Shown here piece by piece: positions 30,766 to 32,645 of a stretch of DNA of 32,645 bases. The stretch is from positions 1 to 32,645 of the forward strand of contig JAIRXN010000122.1 of the NCBI GenBank assembly GCA_031268245.1. Direction: 5' to 3'. The stretch's first letter is position 1. Every line of letters begins with the position of its first letter. The position numbers and the translations under genes were made by a program. Origin of the DNA: Treponema sp. (GTDB lineage: Bacteria > Spirochaetota > Spirochaetia > Treponematales > Breznakiellaceae). Under the pieces are notes generated by a model. The model searched no databases. It saw only the letters and a program-made list of their open reading frames with translations, and was not told the DNA's origin.

Positions 30766-31544
30766 TGGAATCAGTTATTGCAGTATGGGGTTTAAAAAAA
30801 ATATACCGGGGCTCGGAAAAACCCGCGGTCCGGGATTTGAACCTCACGGTGGAGAGGGGGGAGATGATCGGCGTCATCGGTCCTTCGGGGGCGGGAAAGT
30901 CTACCCTCCTGCGCTGCATCAATCATCTGGTCATCCCAACGGCGGGACGGATCTTTATCGAAGGAGAAGAAATTACCGGCGCTTCTCCGGGTATGGTACG
31001 GAAGCTCCGCCGCCGTCTGGGTATGGTGTTCCAGCACCACAACCTCGTGGCCCGCCTCACAGTGATGCAGAATGTGATGCACGGGAGGCTGGGGTATATG
31101 AACACCATGGACGGTGTTCTGGGCCGCTACAAGGAAGAGGACAAGCGGCGGGCCGTAACCACCCTCGAGCAGACCGGTCTTGGGGACTTCCTCTACCACC
31201 GGGCCGGAGAACTTTCCGGCGGCCAGCGCCAGCGGGTAGGAATTGTCCGGGCCCTGATGCAGGAACCATCGGTTCTGCTCTGCGATGAACCCATCGCCTC
31301 CCTGGATCCCGCCAGCGCCCAGGTGGTGATGGAACTGATCCGGGATGTCTGCCGCCGTCATAAAATCGCCTGTATCGTGAACCTCCACCAGGTCGATGCG
31401 GCCCTGAAATACGCGGACAGGATCATCGGCATGTTTGAGGGGGAGATCGTATACGACGGCCCCACCGCGGAACTTACCGGAACGATGATCGAAAAGATAT
31501 ACGGTAAGCCCATGTCGGAACTTATGATCAGCTCCGAGCGGTAG
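30765..31544 (+). CDS. phnC: Phosphonate-type ABC transporter ATP-binding protein
   Basis: This 259-residue ATPase energises import. The motifs are intact: Walker A GPSGAGKST near residue 40, Q loop VFQHHNLV, signature LSGGQRQRV, Walker B VLLCDEPIASLDP, and the switch His in NLHQVD. The length and the HHNLV and DGVLGRY stretches fit the PhnC branch better than other ABC families. The ATG overlaps the phnD stop, and the phnE ribosome-binding site overlaps its own stop. Confidence 0.94.
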   Translation: MESVIAVWGLKKIYRGSEKPAVRDLNLTVERGEMIGVIGPSGAGKSTLLRCINHLVIPTAGRIFIEGEEITGASPGMVRKLRRRLGMVFQHHNLVARLTVMQNVMHGRLGYMNTMDGVLGRYKEEDKRRAVTTLEQTGLGDFLYHRAGELSGGQRQRVGIVRALMQEPSVLLCDEPIASLDPASAQVVMELIRDVCRRHKIACIVNLHQVDAALKYADRIIGMFEGEIVYDGPTAELTGTMIEKIYGKPMSELMISSER

Positions 31545-31555
31545 GAGATGAACGT

Positions 31556-32389
31556 ATGACAGATCTGCGCGGAACAGAGCTTGTTAAGGAAAGTGGAACG
31601 GCAGGAAAAATGCGCCTGGCATCCCGGGAAAGCCTTCGGGCCTCGGTGGTTTTTTTGATCGTCCTCCTCCTTCTCTTCGGCCTCTCCACAGGCTTTACCC
31701 GGTTTAACCCTGTCGCCGTCCTGTTTTCACAAGGGGAATTCTGGAACTTCATCTTCGCCGATTTTGTTCCTCCGTCTATGGGAAGGCTTGAGTCCCTGTT
31801 CCGGGCGGTGATGCAGACCGCCTACATGGCCCTGGCGGCCACGGGGATCTCGGCGATTGCGGCCTTTTTTCTAAGTTTTCTGGGAACCCCGGCAATAACC
31901 CGTTCGGTTTTGATCAATTCGGCAGTCCGGACCTTTGCTTCGATTCTCCGAAACATTCCTACCCTGGTATGGGCCTTTATTCTGGTCGCGGCCTTCGGCA
32001 TAGGGACCGTGGTAGGCGTCCTGTCCCTGATCATCGGTACTACCGGGTACCTCACCAGGTTTTTCATCGAGATCTTGGATGAGGCCGCTGAGGAAACCAT
32101 GGAACCCCTGCTGGCCGCCGGGGCCCCCATGCCCTCCATTGTAACCCAGTCCCTGCTGCCCGGGGCAATGCCGGGTTTTATCGCATGGATCCTCTACTGC
32201 GTGGAACTGAACATCCGGGCCTCCACGATCCTCGGCATGGTTGGGGCCGGCGGCATCGGACTCCTGCTTATGGGTTACATCAAACAGTTTAACTACGCCG
32301 CAGCGTCTACCGCGATTATCGCCGTGGCGATCATCATCATCGGGGTAAACCTGCTTACCAATTACCTGCGAAAACTGATTATGAGGTGA
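31556..32389 (+). CDS. phnE: Phosphonate-type ABC transporter permease
   Basis: This 277-residue permease forms the channel of the PhnDCE importer. A polar N-terminus of about 28 residues precedes the first membrane segment. Further segments include AYMALAATGISAIAAFFLSFLG, interrupted by loops. The conserved coupling loop LDEAAEETMEPLLAAGAPMPSI is the EAA-like region that touches PhnC. Later segments include AMPGFIAWILYCVELNIRAS and GAGGIGLLLMGYI, both typical of PhnE. An AGGAG site lies eight bases before ATG 31556. The stop codon TGA lies in the left arm of a hairpin repeat. Only one phnE is present. Confidence 0.92.
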   Translation: MTDLRGTELVKESGTAGKMRLASRESLRASVVFLIVLLLLFGLSTGFTRFNPVAVLFSQGEFWNFIFADFVPPSMGRLESLFRAVMQTAYMALAATGISAIAAFFLSFLGTPAITRSVLINSAVRTFASILRNIPTLVWAFILVAAFGIGTVVGVLSLIIGTTGYLTRFFIEILDEAAEETMEPLLAAGAPMPSIVTQSLLPGAMPGFIAWILYCVELNIRASTILGMVGAGGIGLLLMGYIKQFNYAAASTAIIAVAIIIIGVNLLTNYLRKLIMR

Positions 32390-32503
32390 GCTTGTTCCAA
32401 AACCCGGTTAGTTTCGGAACAAGCTCTTGGAAAAACCGGCAAAGGCCCGGTTTTTCCACTAAATTCAAGGTAGCTGTTCCAAAAACTGAAGTTTTGGAAC
32501 AGC
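32388..32503. repeat. Triple hairpin repeat locus at the phnE stop codon
   Basis: H1: GAGCTTGTTCCAAAAC (32388-32403) pairs with 32411-32426 with a single A-C mismatch, and its first two bases complete the phnE stop codon. H2: TGGAAAAACCGG (32428-32439) pairs perfectly with 32447-32458. H3: GCTGTTCCAAAA and CT (32473-32487) pairs with 32490-32503 with one bulged A. The order (CTTGTTCC-type, AAAACC-type, CTTGTTCC-type) is the same as at 13541-13666. The locus lies between two converging genes. Confidence 0.8.
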
Positions 32504-32532
32504 CTCAGGTAGAAAGCAATATGAAGCGTTCC

Positions 32533-32643
32533 CTAAGCCCTCATCCGGCCGGAAGAACCCCTCTTAATCAGCCTGCCCGGAATGATCACTTCCCTGGGCT
32601 TGCTCTTGTCGTCCGAGAGCATCCTTTTCAGGAGAAAGTCGGC
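32533..32643 (-). CDS. C-terminal end of a LacI-family regulator (5' part outside window)
   Basis: Only the last 36 codons are in the window, running in from the right edge. They read like the end of the LacI/PurR effector-binding domain: ADFLLKRMLSD, then EVIIPGRLIKRGSS, where the Pro-x-x-Leu-[IV]-x-Arg pattern is the usual last strand of the family, followed by a short basic tail. The stop TAG is at 32535-32533. It converges on the phnE gene. Whether it controls the sugar genes in this window is unknown, as the DNA-binding domain is not seen. Confidence 0.6.
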   Translation of the reverse strand, partial: ADFLLKRMLSDDKSKPREVIIPGRLIKRGSSGRMRA

Positions 32644-32645
32644 GA

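Overview
The window looks like chromosomal DNA of a Treponema-type spirochaete, possibly one of the gut treponemes with a larger, mid-GC genome. This is inferred from gene content. The evidence is a cyclophilin-FKBP dual peptidyl-prolyl isomerase, lipoproteins with relaxed lipoboxes, a small FlgM behind a sigma-28 promoter, a GHKL-HDOD signalling protein, a PilZ protein, TTG/GTG starts with strong Shine-Dalgarno sequences, and surface-type beta-helix repeats. There is no rRNA, tRNA, phage, recognisable transposase or CRISPR array.

Layout. 3-761: 3' end of a beta-helix repeat protein, then a 156-bp inverted repeat (868-1023). 1053-4146 (minus): a CUT1 sugar ABC importer (binding lipoprotein and two permeases, no ATPase) behind a sigma-70-like promoter. 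4287-6997 (minus): lspA, a small membrane protein, mtnA and mtnP. 7069-9420 (minus): a Nif3-family protein and a membrane-anchored alpha/beta-hydrolase-fold protein lacking its catalytic Ser and His, ended by a hairpin terminator. 9586-11082 (plus): GHKL-HDOD protein. 11105-13499 (minus): a remnant of a SpoU RNA methyltransferase, a Fe-ADH-fold protein without its metal-binding histidines, flgM and rsmI. 13674-19275: a membrane zinc-ribbon protein, a PilZ protein, ApbE, the dual PPIase, and a large unknown protein whose linker contains an in-frame palindromic insertion. 19583-24632 (plus): a galactoside locus (AraC regulator, GPH symporter, GH2 beta-galactosidase). 24672-27445 (minus): SRP RNA, dnaX, ybaB and recR, the order seen in many bacteria, with dinB divergent. 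28751-29698: a NYN-cold-shock fusion protein. 29815-32389 (plus): phnD-phnC-phnE phosphonate-type importer behind 11-bp-periodic repeats that resemble a Pho box. The right edge holds the C-terminus of a LacI-type regulator on the minus strand.

The most distinctive non-coding signal is a family of long near-perfect hairpins with a core like CTTGTTCC-AAAAC. One is solitary (11080-11120) and two loci carry triplets (13541-13666 and 32388-32503). At 11080 and 32388 the left arm supplies the stop codon of the upstream gene. A different, cloverleaf-like element starts on the stop codon at 19273-19275. Together with the in-frame palindrome and the SpoU remnant, these suggest a genome colonised by small palindromic elements. 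I found no complete new defence or mobile system.
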